Shown here: one piece after another, positions 53,506-63,000 of the stretch | Layout: each line of letters begins with the position of its first letter | Numbering within the stretch: the first letter of the stretch is position 1 | Assembly (NCBI GenBank): GCA_964400725.1 | Contig: CAYNVS010000003.1 | Span: forward strand, 1-64,000 | From: CAYNVS01 sp964400725 | GTDB lineage: Bacteria; Myxococcota_A; SURF-8; CAYNVS01 | DNA length: 64,000 nucleotides | Direction of reading: 5' to 3' | Translations under genes and position numbers: made by a program | Notes under the pieces: model-generated | What the model was told of the DNA's origin: nothing | What the model saw: the letters and a program-made list of their open reading frames with translations, nothing else | The model's database searches: none

Positions 53506-54522
53506 ATGAAACTTACTTTTAAAGTAATCTTGACGGTTTTAGCGGCGCTTACGCTTCCCGCCTGTTTCAACGGAACAAAGGTTTCTCTTCTGGGCAAATT
53601 TCCGGAGCCTTTGCAAGAAACTCATGTTTTGGGCGATAAGGACGCGCAAAATAAAATCGCAGTCCTTGAACTAAACGGAGCGATAACCTATGACCGCGGA
53701 AGCTGCATCGGCTCGTGCGAAGCCTCGCCCGTAGCGGCGATTTTGGCGAGGCTTGAATTAGCGGCCAAGGACGAAAACGTCAAAGCGGTCGTTCTCAAGC
53801 TCGACACTCCCGGAGGGGGAGTCGCGCCGTCGGATCTGCTGTTTGAGGAACTAAAGAAGTTTCGCGCCAAGACTAATAAACCGGTCGTCGCCTTCATGGA
53901 CGAAGTCGCGGCAAGCGGCGGCGTTTACGTCGCCATGGGCGCCGATTACGTAATCGCATCTCCGACCACAATCACCGGGAGCATCGGCGTAATTTTCCAA
54001 CGCGCCGACCTGACCGGATTAATAGCGAAAATAGGCGTTAAAATGCCGGTTTATAAATCCGGCGAGCATAAAGACATGGGGAGTCCGTTCAAGGACGAAA
54101 AAGAGTCGGCGAAGGACGACGAGCTGTTTACAAAGCTCGTTATGGACTTCTACGACCGATTCGTATCGGTCGTGGCCGAGGGACGTAAGATGAGAAAAGA
54201 GGAAGTTTTAAATATAGCGGACGGCCGTATTTACACCGCCAAGGACGCGCTGAGTATAAAGCTCATCGACCAAATCGGCGATCTGCAAGACGCTTGGAAA
54301 AAAGCCGCGCAGCTGGCGAAAATAGACGCGGATAAGAGCCGTCTGGTTATGTATCGCAACTACCGCGTATATAACGACACGCCTTACGGCCCGGCGGCAA
54401 TGGTAAACGCCGATCAGTTTAACGCAAGCCTGTTCGACGGAGTTATTTACGAGAAACTCGGGCTTATGTTAAAGCCCGGATTTTATTACGTCTGCCCCGC
54501 TCTTACGGCGACGGCGGAATAA
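53506..54522 (+). CDS. sppA: Signal peptide peptidase SppA-type S49 protease, lipoprotein
   Basis: 338 residues, the short single-domain SppA type. S49 proteases degrade cleaved signal peptides or membrane-protein remnants. The N-terminal signal ends in a lipobox (TLPAC), so the enzyme may be lipid-anchored instead of held by a membrane helix. The catalytic Ser137 is in 'DEVAASGGVYVAMGAD' and the catalytic Lys184 in 'VYKSGEHKDMGSPF', the Ser-Lys dyad of bacterial SppA. 'LDTPGGGV' is the oxyanion-type loop. Upstream is its own promoter; nfu follows 25 nt after the stop. Confidence 0.9.
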   Translation: MKLTFKVILTVLAALTLPACFNGTKVSLLGKFPEPLQETHVLGDKDAQNKIAVLELNGAITYDRGSCIGSCEASPVAAILARLELAAKDENVKAVVLKLDTPGGGVAPSDLLFEELKKFRAKTNKPVVAFMDEVAASGGVYVAMGADYVIASPTTITGSIGVIFQRADLTGLIAKIGVKMPVYKSGEHKDMGSPFKDEKESAKDDELFTKLVMDFYDRFVSVVAEGRKMRKEEVLNIADGRIYTAKDALSIKLIDQIGDLQDAWKKAAQLAKIDADKSRLVMYRNYRVYNDTPYGPAAMVNADQFNASLFDGVIYEKLGLMLKPGFYYVCPALTATAE

Positions 54523-54547
54523 ATCATTTATTTTAACGGAGGAAAAA

Positions 54548-54775
54548 ATGGCGACCCGCGAAGACATCGAGAAGGTAATCGAAGAAATGATTCGCCCGCG
54601 CTTGGCTATGGACGGCGGCGACTGCGAACTGGTAGATTACAAGGAAAACAAGGTTTACATCAAATTGACCGGACATTGCCACGGCTGCCCGATGGCCGCC
54701 ATGACGCTTCAATTTGGAATCGAGCAGGTGATAAAAGAGAGGTATCCCGAAGTAGAGGCGGTTGTTCCGGTTTAA
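54548..54775 (+). CDS. Nfu-type (NifU C-terminal) iron-sulfur carrier
   Basis: 75 residues, a stand-alone NifU C-terminal domain. Such proteins bind a [4Fe-4S] or [2Fe-2S] cluster across a dimer and deliver it to target enzymes. The CxxC ligand pair is in 'GHCHGCPMAAMTL', after the conserved 'RPRLAMDGGDCELV'. GGAGG lies before the ATG. It follows sppA on the same strand. Iron-sulfur-rich hydrogenase proteins elsewhere in the window are plausible clients, but no direct link is shown. Confidence 0.9.
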   Translation: MATREDIEKVIEEMIRPRLAMDGGDCELVDYKENKVYIKLTGHCHGCPMAAMTLQFGIEQVIKERYPEVEAVVPV

Positions 54776-54888
54776 ATTAAATCGAGCCTTAAAAGCTAAC
54801 TTGGGAGAGAGTTTCCCGTCGCAGGAAAAATTTGCAAGGCGGTAGAAATAAATCTGATAGCCGAGCTAAAATTAATTAAGGAGATTAA

Positions 54889-56190
54889 ATGATTCCTCGT
54901 TACGATACGGCCGAGATGCGAAGATTGTGGAGCGAAGAGAACAAATTTAAAACGTGGCTGGAAGTGGAAATGGCCGCCGCAAAGGTTATGGCCGAAGAAG
55001 GCGTCGTTCCTGCGGAAGAGTACGAGGCGATGGTCAAACGTCTGCCGCTTCCAATGGATTCCGACAGGATTTCCGCTCTTGAGAAAGAAAGCCGCCACGA
55101 CGTTATCGCGTTTCTAATGCACGTCGAGGAGCTTGCCGGCCCCCCCGCGCGAATTTTGCATTACGGCATGACAAGCTACGACGTCGTTGACACGGCGTAC
55201 GCTTTGCGTCTGCGCGCCGCCTCCGACCTTATTTTAAAGGAGCTGGACGAACTGCTGGAAGCGATTAAAAGGCGCGCGATGGAATGCAAATATACTCCGT
55301 GCGTCGGGCGAAGCCACGGCATTCACGCCGAGCCGGTTTCATTCGGCGTCGTTCTGGCGAGGTGGCACGCGGCCGTTTCTCGGAGCAAAGAGCGCATAGT
55401 TTCGGCTAAGGAAGAAATAAGTTACGGCAAGCTGTCGGGCGCGGTGGGCGTTTACGGCGTGCTGCCGCCTTCAATTGAAGAAAAGACTATGGCCGCGCTT
55501 TCGCTCAAACCCGAAACCGCCGCAAGTCAGGTCGTCCCGCGGGACCGCCACGCGGTTTACTTCAACGCCCTCGCCATGCTCGGAACGGTCGTGGAGGATA
55601 TATCTATTAACCTGCGGCACTACCAACGCACGGAAGTAGGGGAGGTCATCGAGGCTTTTGCCAAAGGGCAGCGCGGAAGCAGCGCTATGCCGCATAAGAA
55701 GAACCCTATTTCCGCGGAAAATCTATCGGGGTTGTCGCGCCTGCTGCGCTCGTACGCGCTGGCTGGAATGGAAAACGTCGCGCTGTGGCACGAGCGGGAT
55801 ATTTCTCACAGTTCGGTTGAGAGGATGATTTCTCCCGACGCCAGCACCTTGGCGCACTACATCGTCCGCAGGCTGAAGAACCTCATTGAAGGCATGGAGG
55901 TTAAGAGCGAGAGGATGCTCGCCAACCTGAACATGACTAAGGGGCTTATTTTCAGCGAGAAAGTAATGCTTGCGCTAGTTTCAAAGGGCTTCGTCCGAAG
56001 CGACGCGTATAAAATCGTTCAACGCGCCGCTATGGCGACGATGGAGAGCGGGCTCGACTTTAAAACAAACCTTTTAGCCGATGAGGAGCTTAAGAAAACT
56101 CTGACTTCCGGCGAACTCGAAGAGTGTTTCGATATGAATAAACACCTTAAGCACGTGGACGAGATATTCAGGCGCGTCTTCGGCGCCTGA
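54889..56190 (+). CDS. purB: Adenylosuccinate lyase
   Basis: 433 residues, normal for the bacterial enzyme. It catalyses two steps of purine synthesis: SAICAR to AICAR plus fumarate, and adenylosuccinate to AMP plus fumarate. N-terminal 'IPRYDTAEMRRLWSEENKF', 'RHDVIAFL', 'GRSHGIHAEP' and the superfamily signature 'GSSAMPHKKNPISAENLSGL' are diagnostic. AAGGAG precedes the ATG. It is a cytosolic housekeeping gene and ends at a strong terminator shared with the next, convergent gene. Confidence 0.96.
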   Translation: MIPRYDTAEMRRLWSEENKFKTWLEVEMAAAKVMAEEGVVPAEEYEAMVKRLPLPMDSDRISALEKESRHDVIAFLMHVEELAGPPARILHYGMTSYDVVDTAYALRLRAASDLILKELDELLEAIKRRAMECKYTPCVGRSHGIHAEPVSFGVVLARWHAAVSRSKERIVSAKEEISYGKLSGAVGVYGVLPPSIEEKTMAALSLKPETAASQVVPRDRHAVYFNALAMLGTVVEDISINLRHYQRTEVGEVIEAFAKGQRGSSAMPHKKNPISAENLSGLSRLLRSYALAGMENVALWHERDISHSSVERMISPDASTLAHYIVRRLKNLIEGMEVKSERMLANLNMTKGLIFSEKVMLALVSKGFVRSDAYKIVQRAAMATMESGLDFKTNLLADEELKKTLTSGELEECFDMNKHLKHVDEIFRRVFGA

Positions 56191-56219
56191 ACTTGAGCGC
56201 GCGACTTCAGAATAAAAGC

Positions 56220-56260
56220 AAATCCCTCTTTTCCGCCAAACGCAAAAGAGGGATTTTTTG
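56220..56260. terminator. Bidirectional terminator between purB and the thioredoxin-FGE gene
   Basis: AAATCCCTCTTTT (56220-56232), a short loop and AAAAGAGGGATTTTTTG. It has poly-T in both directions. Confidence 0.88.
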
Positions 56261-56283
56261 TTTGCAACCGCGCGTTGTATTCT

Positions 56284-59200
56284 CTAAATGTCCGCGGCGC
56301 ATCGGATACCGTAATTGGAGTCTCTCACCGTCGGGTAGTTCCAAGGCCGGTATGTTACCCGCAGGCTCGCGCCCGATCTGCCGAACCCGCCGCCTCTGAT
56401 TATCGCCTTTTCGCCGCCTACTCCCCAAGGCTTTCCGTCGCTGGGCGCCCCTTTAAAGCCCCAGTGATACGTATCGGCGACCCATTCGAGCACGTTTCCT
56501 ATTATATCGTAAAAGCCCCACGCATTGGCGAGTTTCTGTCCTACTGGATGAAGTTTATTGCCGGAGTTGACGGAGTACCACGCATAATCTTTTACGCACG
56601 ATTCGTTGGAGCCGCAGATGAAAGGCGTCCCCGTTCCCGCTCTGGCGGCGTATTCCCATTCTGCGTCGCTAGGCAGTCTGCCGCCTATTTTTTCGCAGAA
56701 CTGTTTAGCTTCGCTCCACGTTACGTTCGTAACCGGGCAGTTTGTTCCGCAGTTTTTATCAGCGCTGGGATTGTTTCCCATTACTTTTTGATACTGCGCC
56801 TGCGTAACTTCGTATTTCATAAGTTTAAACGCTTTAACCGATACGTAATGCGCCGGGCTCTCCTCGCCGGAACAATTGGCTCCGTTCTCGTCGCATCCCA
56901 TAGTGAAAGACCCCGACGGCACGTTAATCCAGTCAATCAAATCAATCGAATTATTTCCGGCGTTCGTCGTTGAATTCATTCCAAGCTGTCCGGTCGATGC
57001 GGCGCTTTTAACGCAGCGGAAGCCGACTGTGTACATTTTAAACGTTGGCACGCTGTTGCTGATATACTTTATGTTATTGCTCGAAGGCATGTTAAATTCC
57101 GGATACGACTTGTTGGCGTCCGAAAAAGAGCCTAACCATTCGAAGAGTCCGCCGTATAAATCGCATACGCCGCTTACGCTGTTTCCCTTCGGTTTTGAGC
57201 AGTTCGGCTTTGTGTAATCCACTCCGGTCTCAAGAACGTAATCGCTTGAAGCGTCTTGGTTTCCCCATGGAAATTTCCATGCGCCGCCGTTTGTCGCCTC
57301 GGCGAACCATTCGTCCTTTGTGGGAATGCTGCCGCCGACCCATTTGCAGAATGCGTCGGCTCCGTTCCAATCGACGCAGTTCATCGACATATTTGGGCCG
57401 CCCCGGTCTAGGTTGCATTCTTTATCCGATAATGAGTTTTTGGAAATCTGCGTCGTTTTGCAGATTCCCGCATTTAGACATTTTTGGAATTGACCGACGG
57501 TAATTTCCCGCTTAGAGAACATCAACCCGGCGTTTTGTGCTACTTTGCTTGGAACCCACTCTACTCCCGCCGAGTCGGTATAGCCTGTTGAGCCGCTAAT
57601 CACGGTCTGCGCATTCAGTCCGCGGTCGCGCCGTCCTCCGCCAAAGTTTCCTACTCCGGAGCCTGAATTTTGCATGACGCAGCGGAAGCCGACTGTGTAC
57701 ATTTGGAATGTCGGCACGCTGTTGCTGTTGTTCGTCGTGTTGCCCGGAGTGGAGAGCATGAAGACCGGGTATTTATTTGTACCGTCGGAATACGAGCTTG
57801 TCCACTCGAAGAGGTCGTTAATCATATCTTTAACGCCGCTTACGCTCAAATCTTCGCCAGAACCGGAAGACGAGCCGTTTGGATATTTTCTGCTTCCATC
57901 TGCGGTGGCCTCCGTTATCCATTCGTCCTTTGTGGGAAGCCTGCCGCCCGCCCACTTGCAGAAAGCGTCCGAGGCGGTCCAATCGACGCAGTTCATCGAG
58001 CTTTTCAATTTTCTTGGATCTCCGTAGTTGCATGACGAACCGGTCGCATTCGTCTTGAAGTTGATGGTTTTGCACGCGCCGGCGTCCACGCATTTTTTAA
58101 ACTGCTCTACCGTCGTTTCTTTCTTGGCGAACATCAGGCCGCTAAGTTTGTTAATTTTGCTGGGTACCCACTCTATTTCCGCCGAACCGGTCGTCGAGCC
58201 GCCGCCGATATTTATTTGGCCGCCGGGAAGCGTAGGAGAGACGTTTATTACGAATTGAACCAGTTCTTCCTGCCCTTCTTTTATATCTACGCTTTTTTCG
58301 TCTTCGCCTTTTTCGGTTTTTACGCGAGCTTTATGAACGCCGACGTTCACCGCGAAAACCTTGCCGGTATAACCTAGTTCCACGTCGTCGATAAAAACTT
58401 TTCCTTCCAGCGGTTCGCCTTCCGAAGTCTTGGCCTTAGCCTTCAGACCGCCTTGACGCGCCGCAAGTTTGAAAGAGTACTCTTTCTTTTCGCCGCGGTT
58501 TACGCCGAATTCCTTCCACTGCGCCACATGAGCGGCGTCGCCCACCTCTACCTTGTGCCTTCCCTCGGTTATCTCGTAATCGTTAATCGGCGTTTTGCCG
58601 ATTAGATAGCCGTCTAGTTTAACGTCTATTCCCTGGGGATCGCTGTTTACGGTCAGCGTTCCGAACTTTGCCGCAAGCTTTCCCATAACCGGCGGCATTC
58701 CGCGTTTAATGTCAGCGTCCACCGATACGGTTTCGTATTTGTCGTTGGGCGGTTTGAACTCGAAGGTTGCCTTTCCGCTCATAACTTCTGTTTTGCACGG
58801 CGTCTTGTCGCATATTTTAACGCCCCTAAAATAAACTTTCGCTCCGACGGGATCGCTCTCGAATGAAACGACGATTTCCTCGGAGTTTGAATTGGGCACG
58901 TAGCCGGAATACATCTCGGCGCCTTCTTTTTCCATTGTGTCTATTTTTTGCTTTGCGGTTTTTTTGACGACTTCCAGCCCAGCGACGTTTTTGGACTGAA
59001 AGTCGCCGATGAGAGTTTGCACAAGGTCGGCGACCGCTTCGGCGATAGGCTGCTCAAAATCGTGGACGTCGGGCGCGGGCGCGCGCGAGGCGGCCAAAAG
59101 GCATCCTTGTTCCATTGAAAAAAGTTCCAAACGAAGCTGCGCTTTGCCGTCCCGCGTATTCTTTTTAACGGTAATTTTCAACTGGCTGTTGGCGGAAACG

Positions 59201-59847
59201 TCCTTTCCGAGTTTGCATCCGGTCGATTCGTCGTAGTTGGAAGAATTGTATTTTTTGCGCAGTTTGGAGATTTCCTCCATTTCTTTATCGTCGGCGACAA
59301 TGTCGAACTTTGAAAGGCGTTTAAACTCCTGCCTTACGGATTTTTTTATTTCAAGAGCGTTTTTAAGTTTCTGCCCGTTCTCGTCGGTCGGGTCTTCGAC
59401 TAAAATTCTCGGCGTTTCGGCAAAATACTGCTCTACCGCCTTCTGCACGTCGTCGAAACCGCCCGCTTTAACCAGCAGGCTTCCCTGCCAGTTGAAGAGG
59501 AACGCTTTGGGGAGCGGGTCGGCTTTCCAAAGCTCTTGTATTTGTCCGTCCTCGTCGCAAACGTTCGCGTCCGGCGACCAAGCCGGAACCGCGCAGCCCG
59601 CCGCGTCTCTAACCGATACGACGATCAGACGCAGTCCTTTATCGCGGTATTTGCGTCGCAGCGCTTCCCATTTTGGCACGGCTTCCATGCAGGGTTTGCA
59701 CCAAGTGCTGTAAAATTCGACCGCGACAAGTTTTACTCCGGGTTTGGAAAGCCATGATTTTACGTCAAGCGACTCGAAGCCTCCCGCCTTTTCCGCAAAC
59801 ATCAATGAAAAAAAGGCCAGCAAAAGAACGAGAAATATTTTTTTCAT
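56284..59847 (-). CDS. Thioredoxin-PEGA-triple FGE-like secreted protein
   Basis: 1187 residues. Signal peptide (MKKIFLVLLLAFFSLMFA). A thioredoxin-like domain (about 25-155) has 'EFYSTWCKPCMEAVPKW', an intact CxxC. A helical stretch follows, then PEGA-type beta repeats (about 330-460; 'YFRGVKICDKTPCKTEV', 'VKLDGYLIGKTPI') and another beta domain. The C-terminal half holds three FGE-sulfatase-like domains. The first two begin 'EWVPSK' and keep 'MNCVDW...AFCKW...PTKDEW'. The third begins 'WINVPSGSFTMGC' and ends 'GIRCAADI', as in canonical SUMF1-type proteins. It is related to the FGE-like lipoprotein at 30275-32277. Redox-linked folding or binding at the cell surface is plausible; the exact role is unknown. 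Confidence 0.82.
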   Translation of the reverse strand: MKKIFLVLLLAFFSLMFAEKAGGFESLDVKSWLSKPGVKLVAVEFYSTWCKPCMEAVPKWEALRRKYRDKGLRLIVVSVRDAAGCAVPAWSPDANVCDEDGQIQELWKADPLPKAFLFNWQGSLLVKAGGFDDVQKAVEQYFAETPRILVEDPTDENGQKLKNALEIKKSVRQEFKRLSKFDIVADDKEMEEISKLRKKYNSSNYDESTGCKLGKDVSANSQLKITVKKNTRDGKAQLRLELFSMEQGCLLAASRAPAPDVHDFEQPIAEAVADLVQTLIGDFQSKNVAGLEVVKKTAKQKIDTMEKEGAEMYSGYVPNSNSEEIVVSFESDPVGAKVYFRGVKICDKTPCKTEVMSGKATFEFKPPNDKYETVSVDADIKRGMPPVMGKLAAKFGTLTVNSDPQGIDVKLDGYLIGKTPINDYEITEGRHKVEVGDAAHVAQWKEFGVNRGEKKEYSFKLAARQGGLKAKAKTSEGEPLEGKVFIDDVELGYTGKVFAVNVGVHKARVKTEKGEDEKSVDIKEGQEELVQFVINVSPTLPGGQINIGGGSTTGSAEIEWVPSKINKLSGLMFAKKETTVEQFKKCVDAGACKTINFKTNATGSSCNYGDPRKLKSSMNCVDWTASDAFCKWAGGRLPTKDEWITEATADGSRKYPNGSSSGSGEDLSVSGVKDMINDLFEWTSSYSDGTNKYPVFMLSTPGNTTNNSNSVPTFQMYTVGFRCVMQNSGSGVGNFGGGRRDRGLNAQTVISGSTGYTDSAGVEWVPSKVAQNAGLMFSKREITVGQFQKCLNAGICKTTQISKNSLSDKECNLDRGGPNMSMNCVDWNGADAFCKWVGGSIPTKDEWFAEATNGGAWKFPWGNQDASSDYVLETGVDYTKPNCSKPKGNSVSGVCDLYGGLFEWLGSFSDANKSYPEFNMPSSNNIKYISNSVPTFKMYTVGFRCVKSAASTGQLGMNSTTNAGNNSIDLIDWINVPSGSFTMGCDENGANCSGEESPAHYVSVKAFKLMKYEVTQAQYQKVMGNNPSADKNCGTNCPVTNVTWSEAKQFCEKIGGRLPSDAEWEYAARAGTGTPFICGSNESCVKDYAWYSVNSGNKLHPVGQKLANAWGFYDIIGNVLEWVADTYHWGFKGAPSDGKPWGVGGEKAIIRGGGFGRSGASLRVTYRPWNYPTVRDSNYGIRCAADI

Positions 59848-59947
59848 AAAAGAATCTCTTTTAATAGAGCGTTGTTTTTTTACCGGTTGACATTATATAT
59901 AAAGTCGGGGTTCAGGTCAAAGCCGCGTTCGGTTTTTCTAACCGGGA

Positions 59948-59970
59948 TTTGCGAATTTTTAATTCGCAAA
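59948..59970. repeat. AT-rich inverted repeat
   Basis: TTTGCGAATT (59948-59957), TTT, AATTCGCAAA (59961-59970): a perfect 10-bp-arm palindrome between the two minus-strand genes, upstream of the thioredoxin-FGE gene. A related GCGAATTCGC palindrome occurs near 14357-14366. Confidence 0.55.
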
Positions 59971-59978
59971 TCGCGCAA

Positions 59979-60008
59979 AAAAAAGCCCTCCGCAGGGAGG
60001 GCTTTTTT
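59979..60008 (-). terminator. Intrinsic terminator of the right-edge gene
   Basis: GCCCTCC (59985-59991), loop GCAG, GGAGGGC (59996-60002), with A/T runs on both sides. It lies just downstream of the stop of the minus-strand gene at the right edge. Confidence 0.82.
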
Positions 60009-60021
60009 CGGGAAGTTACGC

Positions 60022-63000
60022 CTAGTAAGTCGTCAACCAAATTCCCCAGCCGTCCGGTTTTTTCGGCAAGTCGTAGTAGAACGTTCCAATGATAGTTACG
60101 CTGTTGTCCAGCGGCAGCTGTTTGACGTAAAAGCCGTAAGCTCCGGTGCATACGTAATTATCTATCGTGCAGTCTTCGGGTTTTATTTTGCCGAACAAAA
60201 CAAGATCGCTTGCCGAGTTGGTGGCCGCTCCGTCCCATTCGTGTTCGATGAGACGCAGAGAATCGTCGGTTTGGTCCTGATAGGCGATTTTAATCATCAG
60301 CGACGAGTCGATTGTGTAAACGGAAACGCTTGAATCTGCGCCGTTAAACGAGATGTACTTATTATGGTTCGCGTCTTCGCGTTTGCCCAAATCTCCGATT
60401 ACCACGGCTCCGCCGCCGTTGTGGAAGCGGTAATATTTAAGCTGATGAAGCGTTTCGTCGAGGTAGGAAACGGCGAAAGAACCGTTTGAAGCGACCGCAA
60501 CCGAGGGGAAAAGACCCGCGTCGGTGTTTTGTCCGTCGATGACTCTGATTTCCCATGGAATCGAGGTGTCGAGCGAATCGAGCGTGGAAATAGGCGTTAC
60601 CGCGGCTTTGAGGTCGCCCGCTTTTACGTTGCTCCACGCGCCGTCGTAGTAGTCGTTGGCGTAATAGAAAATCGCAAAGGTATCTTTAAATGCGTATCCG
60701 TTGATGCTGGGGAAGATTACCGGCTGAGGCCACAAACCTATGCCGGAAGAAAGGTTCGCCATGGCCGAGAGCTTTACTTCGGTCATGCAGGAACCTTTAT
60801 ACGCGATTCCCTTATCGCAGTTTTTGCTTCCGTCTCCGGCTTTGGCTATGCAGCCCATTGTCGCGCCGGGAAGGCAAACTTTTCCGGACGCGCATTTAAG
60901 CGCGCCGTCGTCGTCCGTTCCGCATATGGCTTTCTGCTGCTCGACCGTCGGAATTTTCACGCAAATTCCGGTTCTGCACGCCATTCCGGACGGGCAGGCT
61001 TCCGCGCAGGTGCCGTCGTTCGGGCCGTAGCATCCTTCGGAATCGTAGCTGACGCAGGCTTGCTCGGCTGCGCACTTGTCGTAGCAAATGGGGCGCGGAG
61101 CGAGCGCGGAATCGGCCATGTAGAAACGCCAGTCTTCGGGCGCGGCTGGGCTGGTCGAAGCGGCAACGGCGACTCTTACTCCGCTTTTGCCGTTTGCGGC
61201 CTTGTCGTCGTTCTCAACCATGTAGGTTATTACCGGTCTGCCGTCCGACAAGAGAACCATTTTGGCGTATTTGCCGACAAATCCGCTTTCGTCAACGACG
61301 TGAACCGCCCATTTGCCTTCCGCGTCTTTGCGGGCAAACTTCAGGCGTTTGTTGGTTTTGTCGTAGTAGGCGATCATCGGGCGTTTGTCCGAATCCAACG
61401 CAAGGCTTGTATATTGGCCGACGTCTTCGCCGGGTTCCGAAATTCCGGAGCGCGGACCGCTGGGGCCGTTGCTCGGGTCGGCGGAAGGAACGCCGTCAAC
61501 GAATTCCCACACGGCGCCGCTGTTTTCCGCGTCGTCGGTGGGGTAGGCTCCCATAGAGGCCAAAGGCATTGAGCCGAACATCAAATCGCCGTACGGTTTT
61601 TCTGACGTCCCGTCGTTGTAGGCCGAGAAATAAACCGTTTCGCCGTCAACCTTGAAGTCCATGAAGCGTCCGATATTTCCCCACGGAAGGAATGCTTTTT
61701 CCTTGCAAGGGGCGTCGACCGCGGTCGATTCCGGATCGCAGTTTGTAGGCTGGTCGTAGGCGCAGGCGTCTTTGTGCCATTTGTTTTTGCAGTAATCGCC
61801 GTCCCAGTCGGCAGGTTTGTTGATTTCAAAGCCGGGTTTGCACGTTAAGCCGGGACACCACGCGGGGCATTCAATACAGTCGTCAAATTTGGGATTGCCG
61901 GTTACTTCGCAGCATTCTTTGCCGGTTGGGCAGGCTCCGCCGCAGGGCTTTTTGCAAATGCACAAACCGGTGCCGGCGTCGCAGCCCTTGGTTTGGCCGG
62001 ATTCGCAGTTTAAACAAGCGCAGTCGGCGTCGGATTCGCAGCGCGGGGTGTTGCAGCTGTTAATTCCGTTTTCCTTCAGACATACCGAGCAGCTGTCTGA
62101 TGCGGCGCACATCGAGTCTGCGTTGTCGCCGTAGCACGGGTTTTCCATGCACTTTTTCTTAATCTTCGAGCAGTAATACTTGTCGTCCGGCTCGCCGGCC
62201 TTGCGGCATTCTTCATGCTTGGAGCAGACGACTTCTTCGACGGTTTCTTCCTCTTCGATTACTTCCTCTTCCGCGAAATCGCCGTCCAGCGTATTAAGAA
62301 CGCATTCGTTGTTTTCGCAGGTGTAGCCTGTTCCGTACTGTTCGCAGTCTGCGCTGGAAATGCAGGATTTCTTTTTGCCCGTGCTGCCGCTGCTGCCGCA
62401 GCCGTAAATGACCAAAGGAATCAAAAGAGCTAGAACGGGTAAAACGCGACCGTAGGCAAGCAGCTTCCGGCGCAGCGTTAAGGCCGCCGCAAGCGCGAAT
62501 ATAGCGAAAGACAGGTTGCTTGCGTCGCATCCGCCCTGCTCGGTCGCCGGCGCGGCGTTGTTCATGGTTTCGGGAGCGGTTAGGGCATTGCCCGAACTCA
62601 TTTTAATCTCCTTCGGGGCTTTTTTGAACGGGTTATCGTATTCTATATTCACTTCCACCTTCGCGGGCGTTTTGCTCGTCGAGCCGGCCAGTCCTTTGAC
62701 GCGGGAGCGGACTGAAACCGTGTGTTTGCCCGGCCAAGCCAAACGGCTGTCTTTTAATACGAGTCTGTCGGCGCTGAAGAACGGCGACCACAGCCAGTTG
62801 TCGATTTTATATGAGTACTCGACGTCTTTGCCGTAAGTCGCCGCGAGGTCGGAATCCATTAGTATAACTACTTCAGGATAGTTTGCTTCGCCCGTAATTT
62901 TCGGGTTGCGCAGCGTTTCGAGCGTCGGTTTCTTTACATTAATCAACCACGCGTAAGTTTCGCTTTCAACGCCTCCGCCGCCTTGGCCGCCGCCCGTTCC

